Shown here in pieces: positions 8,516 to 16,942 of a DNA stretch of 64,000 nucleotides. Every line of letters starts with the position of its first letter. The first letter of the stretch is position 1. Both the position numbers and the translations under genes were made by a program. Source of the DNA: Mycobacterium sp. ENV421 (GTDB taxonomy: Bacteria; Actinomycetota; Actinomycetes; Mycobacteriales; Mycobacteriaceae); NCBI RefSeq assembly GCF_002887815.1, contig NZ_PDHO01000011.1, positions 89,053 to 153,052 of the forward strand, in the 5' to 3' direction. The notes under the pieces were generated by a model. That model was not told the origin of the DNA, ran no database searches, and worked only from the letters and a program-made list of their open reading frames with translations.

Positions 8516-9946
8516 CTAATTGGCCTGTTTGGCTGTATTCAGCGCGTCGAGTTCATCGCGGACCGCAGCCATCGCACTCTCAATCACTGGGACATGCCGG
8601 TCGCGGGCCGCGACCGCGCGGGCGCCGGCGGTCGTATGTTCGCGGATCTCGCGGTCGATGCGGGCAATGGTGTCCCCGGTTCGGGCGTGGTCTGCGGCGT
8701 CACGTTCGGCGGCCGCACGGCCCAGTGACGCCTCGGCCGCCACCACTCGGGTGGCCACCCATTCCTCCAGCGCGGTGCGCTGACTGCCGACGACCTCCAC
8801 CACCCACCGGTCGAGGACCGCCCGGTCATGCAAGAGGCCGCGGACCCCGACCACCCACACGGTCAGGGCGACCCCGATGACGGCGCCGCCGAGTGTGCCG
8901 CCGACCGCCCACTGCGGCGCCAGGCCGGCGAACACCCGACTCAGGGTCAACGCCACCCCGACACCGAAACCGCCGCCCAGCAGCAGCATCAATCGGGTCT
9001 CCGCGCCGCGGGCCCGCGACGGCGCGGTGCCCACCGCGACCGGGGGACGGGAGTCCACCGGCTCGACCGCCAGACCCAGCTCCTCGCCGACGTCGGCCAG
9101 CTGCCGGGCGACGCCGGCGGCGACGTCGTCGGCCACCTCGGCCGCCCGGCGCCGCACCTCGTCGGGGAAATGGGCGAGACCGCGCCGGCTCACGCCTGCC
9201 AGGTCTTCCTGTAACTCCGTTCGCACCGAGGCGCACCGGTTGCGGGCGAAATAGGTCAGCGCAACGCGGGCGTGCTGAACCTGGGCGCGCAGCGCGATGG
9301 ACCGCTGCGACTTGTCCACCCGGTACCGGTGCAACGCCGCGGTGCGCGCGGTGCGCAGGGCGGCCAGCCGTGCCTCCCGGCCGGCCCCTGCGACGTCGAG
9401 CTCCAGCCGCCGATGCACCGTCAACAGCCGATTTTTCAAGGCTTGCAAGCGATTTCGTCGATCTCGGGTCTCGTCGGTGAGCGTCTCGCGCAGCGCGGTG
9501 ACGAGCTCGTCGATGACGGGTGCGCCCAAATCGGGCACGGCGGCCGTGCCGACCCACGGCATGTCGCGGTAACGGGGCGCCCGCTGCGCCAGCAGCGCAC
9601 GGTCGGCATCGAGCACATCGCGCCAGGTGCGATGGACGTCGATCTTGGCCACCACCCCGATGACCGCAGCGGTGTCGGCAGCGACGGCGTCCAGCAGCGC
9701 ACAGTCCGACTCGGTGATCGGCGCGGTGGCCGAGACCACGAACACCACCGCGGCGGGCGCCTGGCCGGCAGCCAGCTCGTCGGCTTCGACCACGGTGTGG
9801 TCGGGCAACCGCTCCCGCAGAGCGGTGACCACACTGCTGGTCCCGCTCAGCCACGGACCGGCCACCAGCACCACGTCGCGCCGCACGGTCGAGGGCATCG
9901 GCAGGGCCGCATCGATCTGCGCCACCAGGGACTCGACGTCGGTCAC
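8516..9946 (-). CDS. Membrane-associated GTPase-like protein with degenerate P-loop (Rv0210-like)
   Basis: 476 residues. An N-terminal P-loop-like segment, GPWLSGTSS at 30-38, has Thr where the Walker A Lys should be, and the G4 position reads AKID (100-103) instead of NKxD. A charged helical region (about 155-300) leads to two membrane helices (about 318-340 and 347-369) and a C-terminal helical tail. The plan resembles bacterial dynamin-like proteins, but nucleotide hydrolysis looks impaired. GTG at 9946 overlaps the TGA of the upstream partner gene (GTGA), indicating coupling and probably a complex. Matches Rv0210 in place and length; function unknown. Confidence 0.75.
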   Translation of the reverse strand: MTDVESLVAQIDAALPMPSTVRRDVVLVAGPWLSGTSSVVTALRERLPDHTVVEADELAAGQAPAAVVFVVSATAPITESDCALLDAVAADTAAVIGVVAKIDVHRTWRDVLDADRALLAQRAPRYRDMPWVGTAAVPDLGAPVIDELVTALRETLTDETRDRRNRLQALKNRLLTVHRRLELDVAGAGREARLAALRTARTAALHRYRVDKSQRSIALRAQVQHARVALTYFARNRCASVRTELQEDLAGVSRRGLAHFPDEVRRRAAEVADDVAAGVARQLADVGEELGLAVEPVDSRPPVAVGTAPSRARGAETRLMLLLGGGFGVGVALTLSRVFAGLAPQWAVGGTLGGAVIGVALTVWVVGVRGLLHDRAVLDRWVVEVVGSQRTALEEWVATRVVAAEASLGRAAAERDAADHARTGDTIARIDREIREHTTAGARAVAARDRHVPVIESAMAAVRDELDALNTAKQAN

Positions 9947-10851
9947 GGCGTCAGCTCCACCGGTTCCGGCACGCCCCCCGCGCGTTCCCACAGCCGCAGC
10001 GAGCCGCGGGCGATGTCGGCACCGCAGCGGCTGTGCAGCCGCGACACCGGCCCGCGTGAATACCGCTGCCAGACAACGGCGCGCCGCAGGTGGGCGTGGG
10101 CGCTGACGCCGGCATCGACGGTCATCCCGGTGGCCTGCACCACCTCGATCGCCGCGGCCATCCTGGCGGCGACGACCTCGTCGGCCGCCGAATCGGCGAA
10201 CTCCTCGATCAACCGGCGGTAGCGCACCGGTGCCGCGGCCGCCTCGAGCCCGGCGAGCAGTCCGTCCAGCGCGCTCGCCTGGCGCAGCGCCGCGATCACT
10301 CCGGCTCGATCCGCGCCGTTGCGCAGCGCCAGCACCGCGTGCGCGATACCGAACAGATCGAAGTCGACGAGCAGTCGCTGCCGCACCGCAGTGGGCAGCC
10401 GATGCTCACCGGCCGCGAACCGGTCAGTGGAACCCAGGTCGGCCGGGTCGGCCGTCAACGTCCGCAGCGCGCCGAGCAGTTCGTCGTCCAGGATCCGGTC
10501 GTCCACCGCGGCGGCCGCGGCCAGTCCCGCCAGGGGATAGACCGGCACACCCACGCGATCGCCGAGCAGCCGGCAGCGCTCGGCGGCCGCCGCGACCGGC
10601 CCGCGACCGCCGAATCCGGTCAGGTCCGCTTTGTTGAGGACCGCGATGACGGGCCGCGGCGAGGTGGTCAGCGCGCGCCGATCTTCGGGCTTCAGCGTCT
10701 CGGCGAATACGTGAACGTCCAGGTCGGCAGCCTCGGTCGGCGCCAGCACCGCCACACCGGCCCCATGCAGCACGCGGGTCACCGTGCGCCGGCCGCACCC
10801 GGGCCTGCCGACCACCCTGACCCGCACCGGCAGCCCCACCACATCGGACAT
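9943..10851 (-). CDS. GTPase-like protein with Arg-substituted P-loop (Rv0209-like)
   Basis: 302 residues. G15-T23 reads GRPGCGRRT, a Walker A loop with Arg in place of the invariant Lys, while the guanine-specificity motif NKAD (73-76) is intact. The remainder is alpha-helical and Ala-rich with no membrane segment. ATG at 10851 is used because the GTPase fold begins immediately after it; an upstream in-frame start would run into the trmB promoter. It is coupled by GTGA overlap to the membrane partner downstream, so the pair may form a heteromeric switch or dynamin-like assembly. It is divergent from trmB. Confidence 0.75.
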   Translation of the reverse strand: MSDVVGLPVRVRVVGRPGCGRRTVTRVLHGAGVAVLAPTEAADLDVHVFAETLKPEDRRALTTSPRPVIAVLNKADLTGFGGRGPVAAAAERCRLLGDRVGVPVYPLAGLAAAAAVDDRILDDELLGALRTLTADPADLGSTDRFAAGEHRLPTAVRQRLLVDFDLFGIAHAVLALRNGADRAGVIAALRQASALDGLLAGLEAAAAPVRYRRLIEEFADSAADEVVAARMAAAIEVVQATGMTVDAGVSAHAHLRRAVVWQRYSRGPVSRLHSRCGADIARGSLRLWERAGGVPEPVELTP

Positions 10852-10944
10852 GCTGGCATCAGCGGGCGTGTGGCGCGAGCCACTACCAGGAGAAGGCAAC
10901 TGTTGGGTATCAATATGCACCACGGAGCGGGTACACCTCTGTTC

Positions 10945-11739
10945 ATGAGCGACCATGGACGGATGCATGCGCAGCGCCACGGTGGCTCAGCCACGCCCGA
11001 TGCCTGGCCGGCGCATCCCTATCCCCGGATCACCAGCTTCCGTTCGCGGCGCTCGACCCTGACCGACGCACAGCAGGACGCGTGGGACCGGCTGTGGCCC
11101 GAGATGGGCACCATGGCACGCGAGGTCGACGGGCAGGAGCGCAGCGGCCAGGGATTCACCCCGGCGAAGCCTGCGGGGCTGCTGGACACCACGGCGTGGT
11201 TCGGTAGACAGGCGCCCGTCGTGCTGGAGATCGGCTGCGGAACCGGCACGTCGACGCTGGCGATGGCGATGGCCGAACCGGACATCGACGTCGTCGCGGT
11301 CGAGGTCTACAAGCGCGGCCTGGCTCAGCTGCTCAGCGCTGTCGGCCGCGAAGGTGTGTCCAACATCCGGCTGGTCCGCGGCGACGCGCTCGACGTGTTG
11401 GAGAACATGTTCGGCCCCGGCTCGCTCACCGGGGTCCGGGTGTTCTTCCCCGACCCGTGGCCGAAATCGCGGCACCACAAGCGACGGCTGCTGCAGCCGG
11501 CCACGATCTCGCTGATCGCCGACCGGCTGCGACCGGGTGGCGTGCTCCACGCCGCGACCGACCACGCCGGCTACGCCGAGCAGATCGCCGAGGCAGGTGA
11601 TGCCGAACCCCTGCTGCGCCGCGTACAGCCCGGTGACGAGCTGCCGATCTCGGTGCAGCGCCCGACGACCAAATACGAGACGAAGGCCGCTGAGGCGGGC
11701 AGCGCGGTGGCCGAACTTCTGTGGTTGAGGCAACGATGA
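10945..11739 (+). CDS. trmB: tRNA (guanine-N7-)-methyltransferase
   Basis: 264 residues, matching Rv0208c (263). It methylates G46 of tRNA at N7 using S-adenosylmethionine. The Rossmann SAM site is LEIGCGTGTS, followed by the family motifs FFPDPWPKSRHHKRRL and a C-terminal TKYETKA segment. The N-terminal 40 residues vary in the family. ATG at 10945 agrees with the recalled mycobacterial N-terminus (MxxHGxMHAQ); ATGs at 10954 and 10963 are alternatives. The stop overlaps the next start (ATGA at 11736). A copy of a dispersed repeat lies inside it at 11131-11160. Confidence 0.92.
   Translation: MSDHGRMHAQRHGGSATPDAWPAHPYPRITSFRSRRSTLTDAQQDAWDRLWPEMGTMAREVDGQERSGQGFTPAKPAGLLDTTAWFGRQAPVVLEIGCGTGTSTLAMAMAEPDIDVVAVEVYKRGLAQLLSAVGREGVSNIRLVRGDALDVLENMFGPGSLTGVRVFFPDPWPKSRHHKRRLLQPATISLIADRLRPGGVLHAATDHAGYAEQIAEAGDAEPLLRRVQPGDELPISVQRPTTKYETKAAEAGSAVAELLWLRQR
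11131..11160 (+). repeat. Dispersed repeat copy within trmB
   Basis: A 30-bp stretch beginning GGGCAGGAGCGCAGCG differs at three positions from the repeat at 15031-15060 in mmpL3, and it encodes GQERSGQG in the variable region of TrmB. Same strand, same reading frame. Confidence 0.6.
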
Positions 11740-12425
11740 GTGTGATCGAAGACGCGACGGCGCCCGCACTGCCGGACAGCGGGGATCAGCCGGTGAGTCC
11801 GCCGATCCAGCGGGTGCTTCTGGTCTGGGACGCGCCCAACCTGGACATGGGCCTGGGGTCGATCCTCGGCGGTCGACCGACGGCCGCTCACCGGCCGCGA
11901 TTCGACGCGCTGGGCCGCTGGCTCCTGAACCGCACCGCCGAATTGTCGGCCGGCCACCCGGAAGTCTCGGTGGAACCGGAGGCGACGGTGTTCACCAACA
12001 TCGCGCCCGGCAGCGCGGACGTCGTCCGCCCCTGGGTGGAAGCGTTGCGCAACGTGGGCTTCGCGGTGTTCGCCAAGCCCAAGATCGACGAGGACAGCGA
12101 CGTCGACTCCGACATGCTGGCCCACATCGAGATGCGTCGCACCGAAGGTCTGGCCGCCGTGCTGGTCGCCTCGGCTGACGGACAGGCGTTCCGCGCGCCG
12201 CTGGAGGAAATCGCCAAGGCCGGCACCCCCGCCTACGTGCTCGGATTTCGCGAACATGCCAGCTGGGCGTTAGCGTCGGATACCTTGGAGTTTGTCGACC
12301 TGGAGGACATTCCTGGTGTTTTCCGAGAGCCGCTGCCGCGAATCGGCCTAGATTCGCTCCCAGAGCAGGGGGCATGGCTACAACCGTTCCGGCCGCTGTC
12401 CTCATTACTGACATCGCGCGTCTGA
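11736..12425 (+). CDS. NYN-domain protein (Rv0207c-like)
   Basis: 229 residues with a PIN-like NYN domain: WDAPNLDMGLGSI near residue 32 and the acidic DEDSDVDSDM and VASADGQAF segments supply the aspartates expected of a metal-dependent ribonuclease. The C-terminal part (EHASWALASDTLEFVDLEDIPGVF) is conserved in mycobacterial homologues. ATGA overlap with trmB and closeness to mmpL3 (49 bp) match Rv0208c-Rv0207c-Rv0206c. RNA cleavage is expected from the family, but no substrate is known. Confidence 0.8.
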   Translation: MSVIEDATAPALPDSGDQPVSPPIQRVLLVWDAPNLDMGLGSILGGRPTAAHRPRFDALGRWLLNRTAELSAGHPEVSVEPEATVFTNIAPGSADVVRPWVEALRNVGFAVFAKPKIDEDSDVDSDMLAHIEMRRTEGLAAVLVASADGQAFRAPLEEIAKAGTPAYVLGFREHASWALASDTLEFVDLEDIPGVFREPLPRIGLDSLPEQGAWLQPFRPLSSLLTSRV

Positions 12426-12474
12426 GTAGGAGAAACCGATGCGCAGGTCGCAGAAGATTTGGTTAGGAGCTTAG

Positions 12475-15400
12475 GTGTTCGCCTGGTGGGGTCGAACTGT
12501 GTATCGATATCGATACATCGTGATCGCGGTCATGGTCGGGCTGTGCCTCGGTGGCGCCGTATACGGAGCCTCGTTGGGCAAGCACGTCACCCAGAGCGGT
12601 TTTTACGACAACGGCAGCGAGTCGGTGCGGGCCTCGACGCTCGCCGACGAGGTGTACGGCCGTGACCGCACCAGCCACGTGGTCGCCATCCTGACGCCGC
12701 CGGGCGACGAGAAGGTGACCGACAAGAACTGGCAGAAGACAGTCACCGATGAGCTCGACCAGGTGGTCAAGGACTATCCCGATCAGATCGTGGGCTGGGT
12801 CGGCTGGCTGAAAGCCCCCGACACCACCGACCCGACCGTCAATCAGATGAAGACGGCGGATCTCCGTCATACCTTCATCAGCATCCCGCTCAAGGGCGAC
12901 GACGACGATACGATCCTGAAGAACTACCAGACCATCGAGCCGGCTCTCAAGAAGGTCAACGGCGGCACCATCCAACTCGCCGGCCTCAATCCGCTGGCCA
13001 GCGAGCTAACCGGGACCATCGGCACCGACCAGGCCCGCGCCGAAATCGCGATCGTCCCACTGGTGGCGGTGGTCCTGTTCTTCGTCTTCGGCGGCGCCGT
13101 CGCGGCCGCGTTGCCCGCCATCATCGGCGGCCTCACCATCGGCGGGGCGCTCGGCATCCTCCGGCTGACTGCCGAGTTCGGACCGGTGCACTTCTTCGCC
13201 CAGCCCGTCGTGACGATGATGGGCTTCGGCATAGCCATCGACTACGGATTGTTCGTCGTCAGCAGGTTCCGAGAGGAACTCGCCGAAGGTTACGACGTCG
13301 AAGCGGCGGTACGGCGGTCGGTGATGACGTCGGGCCGCACCGTCGCGTTCTCCTCGGTCATCATCGTGGCGTCCTCGCTACCGCTTCTGCTGATCCCACT
13401 TGGCTTCCTGAGGTCGATTACCTACGCGATCATCGCTTCGGTGCTGCTCGCGGCCTTCCTGTCGATCACGGTGCTGCCCGCGGTCCTGGGAATTCTGGGG
13501 GCCAACGTCGACGCCCTGGGGGTGCGGACTCTGCTCCGAGTGCCGTTCCTGGCCAACTGGCCGTTCTCGCGAAAGATCATCGACTGGTTCATCGAGAAAA
13601 CCCAGAAGACCAAGACCCGCGAGGAGGTCGAAAAGGGATTCTGGGGCCGCCTGGTCAATGTGGTGATGAAGCGGCCGATCGCTTTTGCCGCTCCCATCGT
13701 GATCATCATGACGTTGCTCATCATCCCGATGGGGCAGCTGGCGTTGGGCGGGCTCAGCGAGAAATACCTGCCGCCGGACAACCCGGTGCGCAGCGCGCAG
13801 GAGCAGTTCGACAAAGAGTTCTCCAGTTTCCGTACCGAACCGCTGACCCTGGTCATCAAAACCAACAACGGCTCACCGGTCACCGAACAGCAGCTCGACG
13901 ATCTGCGTGCCGAAGCGCAGACGGTGTCCGGCTTCGCCGGCAGCGACGACCCGTCGAAGATGTGGGAGGAGCGCTCGGCCCAGAACGGCGGATCAAAGGA
14001 TCCGTCCGTACGGGTGATCCAGAACGGCCTGATCGACAGCAGTACCGCACCCCAGAAGATCGAGCAGTTGCGTGCGCTGACCCCACCCAGGGGCACCACG
14101 GTCCTGGTCGGCGGTACCCAGGCGCTGGCTCAGGACAGCATTTTGACGCTGTTCGACAAGCTGCCGCTGATGGTGCTGATCCTGGTGCTCACCACCACCG
14201 TCTTGATGTTCCTGGCGTTCGGCTCGGTGGTGCTTCCCATCAAGGCCGCATTGATGAGCGCATTGACGCTGGGCTCAACAATGGGCATTTTGACCTGGAT
14301 GTTCGTCGAGGGCGGACACGGTTCAGGGCTGTTGAATTACACGCCACAGCCGTTGTTCGCCCCGATGATCGGTCTGATCATCGCGGTGATCTGGGGTCTG
14401 TCCACGGACTACGAGGTGTTCCTGGTGTCCCGGATGGTGGAGGCCCGTGAGCGCGGCCTGTCCACCGCGGAGGCCATCCGGATCGGCACGGCCACCACCG
14501 GCCGACTCATCACCGGTGCCGCGCTGGTACTCGCCGTGGTGGTCGCCGCGTTCGCGTTCTCCGACCTGGTGGTGATGAAGTATCTGGCCTTCGGTCTGTT
14601 GATCGCGTTGCTGCTGGACGCCACCGTCATCCGGATGTTCCTCGTCCCGGCCATCATGAAGCTGCTCGGCGACGACTGCTGGTGGGCACCACGCTGGATG
14701 AAGCGCCTGCAGGTGCGGATCGGCCTCGGGGAGACCCACCTGACCGACGAGCGCAAGCGGCCGATCGTGCGGGAACCAGATCCCGCCCTGGTGGGTGCCG
14801 GTGCGCCGGTATCGGCAGCCGAGGCCCGACGCCCGGCGCACGACCCGACCCATCCTGTCGAGGGTCGCGCGATGCCGCGTGTCGTCGGCCGCGCCGAGTA
14901 CCGCAACCCGCCACCGCCGCAGGAAGCCCCGTCAGCCGCCGGAACCGCGCGGATGCCCGATCCGGTCGAAGCCCGCACCGAGATCACCGCCGGCGGGCAG
15001 GAGCGCAGCGACCGGGGAATCGCCGCCGGCGGGCAGGAGCGCAGCGACCGGGGAATCACCGAAGCACCGACCACGCGATTCTCGGTGGCCAAGAACGCCG
15101 TCAAGAACGCGGTGAACACCGCTGCCTCGGCGGCCAAGAGCACCCGCCCGGCCACGCCACCGGCGCCGGATCGGGAGATCGAGTCGTGGCTGGGTGAGCT
15201 GCGGGGTACCGGTGGGCAGGAGCGAAGCGACCGGGGAATGACCAAGCCGGGTGCCACCCCGCCGCAGCAGCCGTCGGCACAACCGACCCAAGCCATGTCA
15301 GGGCCGGAGGATGCCACCACCGCGATCCCCACTCAGCGCGACAAGAACGTCGCTGACGACGTCTCCCCCGCGATCAGCGCCGAGGAGACCCGTGCCATCC

Positions 15401-15552
15401 CGGTCAGCCGGCCCGAGCAGGGCGACTCCGAGGTGGCGACCGAGAAGCTGAACTCGCGCGGCAAGAAAGAGGGCGAGGATCGTCCACGTCGTGGCGGCGG
15501 GGCCGGCGGGGTCAGCGCGGCGGATCTGCTGCGCCGCGAAGGGCGCCTGTAG
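12475..15552 (+). CDS. mmpL3: MmpL3, trehalose monomycolate transporter of the RND superfamily
   Basis: 1025 residues. MmpL3 moves trehalose monomycolate across the inner membrane for mycolic-acid envelope assembly and is essential. There are two halves, each with a periplasmic porter domain and a membrane bundle. The proton-relay pairs are D256-Y257 (IAIDYGLF) and D645-Y646 (STDYEVF), the same numbering as in M. smegmatis. The cytosolic tail after about residue 745 is long and low-complexity and contains three copies of GGQERSDRG (near 841, 853 and 914) from a DNA repeat. GTG at 12475 follows AGGAG at 12466-12470. The stop abuts that of the converging permease gene. Confidence 0.97.
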   Translation: MFAWWGRTVYRYRYIVIAVMVGLCLGGAVYGASLGKHVTQSGFYDNGSESVRASTLADEVYGRDRTSHVVAILTPPGDEKVTDKNWQKTVTDELDQVVKDYPDQIVGWVGWLKAPDTTDPTVNQMKTADLRHTFISIPLKGDDDDTILKNYQTIEPALKKVNGGTIQLAGLNPLASELTGTIGTDQARAEIAIVPLVAVVLFFVFGGAVAAALPAIIGGLTIGGALGILRLTAEFGPVHFFAQPVVTMMGFGIAIDYGLFVVSRFREELAEGYDVEAAVRRSVMTSGRTVAFSSVIIVASSLPLLLIPLGFLRSITYAIIASVLLAAFLSITVLPAVLGILGANVDALGVRTLLRVPFLANWPFSRKIIDWFIEKTQKTKTREEVEKGFWGRLVNVVMKRPIAFAAPIVIIMTLLIIPMGQLALGGLSEKYLPPDNPVRSAQEQFDKEFSSFRTEPLTLVIKTNNGSPVTEQQLDDLRAEAQTVSGFAGSDDPSKMWEERSAQNGGSKDPSVRVIQNGLIDSSTAPQKIEQLRALTPPRGTTVLVGGTQALAQDSILTLFDKLPLMVLILVLTTTVLMFLAFGSVVLPIKAALMSALTLGSTMGILTWMFVEGGHGSGLLNYTPQPLFAPMIGLIIAVIWGLSTDYEVFLVSRMVEARERGLSTAEAIRIGTATTGRLITGAALVLAVVVAAFAFSDLVVMKYLAFGLLIALLLDATVIRMFLVPAIMKLLGDDCWWAPRWMKRLQVRIGLGETHLTDERKRPIVREPDPALVGAGAPVSAAEARRPAHDPTHPVEGRAMPRVVGRAEYRNPPPPQEAPSAAGTARMPDPVEARTEITAGGQERSDRGIAAGGQERSDRGITEAPTTRFSVAKNAVKNAVNTAASAAKSTRPATPPAPDREIESWLGELRGTGGQERSDRGMTKPGATPPQQPSAQPTQAMSGPEDATTAIPTQRDKNVADDVSPAISAEETRAIPVSRPEQGDSEVATEKLNSRGKKEGEDRPRRGGGAGGVSAADLLRREGRL
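14989..15057 (+). repeat. Tandem pair of a 33-bp repeat in the mmpL3 tail
   Basis: Two identical 33-bp copies, 14989-15021 and 15025-15057, start 36 bp apart and share the core GGGCAGGAGCGCAGCGACCG. Each encodes AGGQERSDRGI. The 36-bp period keeps the frame. Confidence 0.85.
15214..15240 (+). repeat. Third copy of the dispersed repeat in mmpL3
   Basis: GGGCAGGAGCGAAGCGACCG plus GGGAATG matches the tandem copies with one substitution in the core, again in the same frame (GGQERSDRGM). Confidence 0.75.
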
Positions 15553-16707
15553 CTAGTCCCGCTCGCGCTTCGGCGGGACGACGTCGGGTTCGGCATTGAG
15601 GATGATGCCGTCGTCGTTCTCCTCGAGTTCGGCCGCCTCCTCGGCGGGGTCGTCCGCGACGAGAACCCGGATGGCGCTGTTGAGGAAGGCCACCAACGGC
15701 ACCGACAGCAGCGCGCCGACGATGCCGGCCAGCACGGCGCCGGCGGAGATGGCGAGCACGATCGCCAGCGGATGGATCGACACCGCGCGACCCATCACCA
15801 GCGGTTGCAGGATGTGCGCCTCCAACTGCTGCACCGCGATGATCAGCCCCAGCGTGATCGCCGCGTAGACCACGCCTTTGGCGAGCAGCGCCACCACCAC
15901 CGCGAGGAATCCGGTGACGACGGCACCCACCAGGGGAATGAACGCGCCGAGGAAGACCAGTGAGGCCAGTGGCAACGCCAGCGGGATGCCCATGATCGCC
16001 AGACCGGTGCCGATACCGACGGCATCCACCAATGCGACGAGCGCGGTGGCGCGCACGTAGCCGATCAGCGAGCCGAAGCCGGCCCGGCCTGCGTCCCGCA
16101 CCCGTTCGCGGGCGTGCGACGGAATGATCTTGGTGACGAAGCTGTAGATGTTGCGGCCGCCGTGCAACAGGAAGATCAGGGTGAACAGCACCAGCAGTGC
16201 GCCGGTGACGAGTTCGGTGAGGGTGGCCGCCGTCGACAGCGCGCCGGTGGTCAGCTGCTCCTGGTTGTCGCGCAGCGCCTTGATCGCCGTGTTGCCTGCG
16301 TTGTCGATCTGTTCGCGACTCAGGTGCGCAGGGCCGTCGACGAGCCACCTGCGCAAGCCGTCGATACTGTAGGTGACCTGCTCCACCAGGCCCGGCAGGC
16401 CCGAAACGAATTGGCTGACAACGAAAGTCAGAATCCCGCCGAAGATGGCGAAGCCGCCGAGGAGGATCAGGGCCACCGCTCCGCCGCGGGGAGCTCCGCG
16501 ACGGTCGAGCCAGTCCACGGCAGGCAGCAGCAGCGCCGCCAGCATGGTGGCCAGCGCCACCGGAACCACGATGACCTCGAGGCGGCTGACGACCCAGAGC
16601 AGGGCCACGATGGCCGCCCCGACGACCAGCAGGCGCCAGGACCACGCTGCGGTTTTACGGAGGAAGGGATCGACCGAGTCGTCGTCCGAAACGCGCGTGG
16701 CCGGCAT
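15553..16707 (-). CDS. AI-2E family transporter (Rv0205-like permease)
   Basis: 384-residue polytopic membrane protein with about eight helices, including the [24 protein letters not shown] segment diagnostic of the AI-2E/TqsA exporter family. Family members export small molecules, and several are proton antiporters; the mycobacterial substrate is unknown. The C-terminus is acidic (residues about 355-370). ATG at 16707 is chosen because it begins near the first conserved residues; an in-frame start at 16785 would add 26 atypical residues. The stop codon is immediately adjacent to that of mmpL3 (TAG then CTA). Confidence 0.85.
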   Translation of the reverse strand: MPATRVSDDDSVDPFLRKTAAWSWRLLVVGAAIVALLWVVSRLEVIVVPVALATMLAALLLPAVDWLDRRGAPRGGAVALILLGGFAIFGGILTFVVSQFVSGLPGLVEQVTYSIDGLRRWLVDGPAHLSREQIDNAGNTAIKALRDNQEQLTTGALSTAATLTELVTGALLVLFTLIFLLHGGRNIYSFVTKIIPSHARERVRDAGRAGFGSLIGYVRATALVALVDAVGIGTGLAIMGIPLALPLASLVFLGAFIPLVGAVVTGFLAVVVALLAKGVVYAAITLGLIIAVQQLEAHILQPLVMGRAVSIHPLAIVLAISAGAVLAGIVGALLSVPLVAFLNSAIRVLVADDPAEEAAELEENDDGIILNAEPDVVPPKRERD

Positions 16708-16942
16708 GCGGCCAAGCGTAGTGGGAGATGGTCCGAATGCTTGCGGAACTCCGTCCGACGCGATTCTGCGGGCGTTCGCGAGCAAAGCACATTGGACACC
16801 GCAAGCTTGCGCTCACAACGAAAGTAAGCGTTGTTATGGACGGGGGTGTGAATTGCCTTTATGCTCCCCATTGCTACGTCGTACAGGTCCAGTTGCGACG
16901 GTTGGCTTCCAGTCGGTTCATACCCAAACGGGGGGTGGGTTC

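Noticed and set aside
10090..10944. In-frame upstream extension of trmB over the GTPase-like gene
   Set aside because: It lies antisense to the Rv0209-like gene, is Arg/Gln-rich, and TrmB homologues start near 10945.
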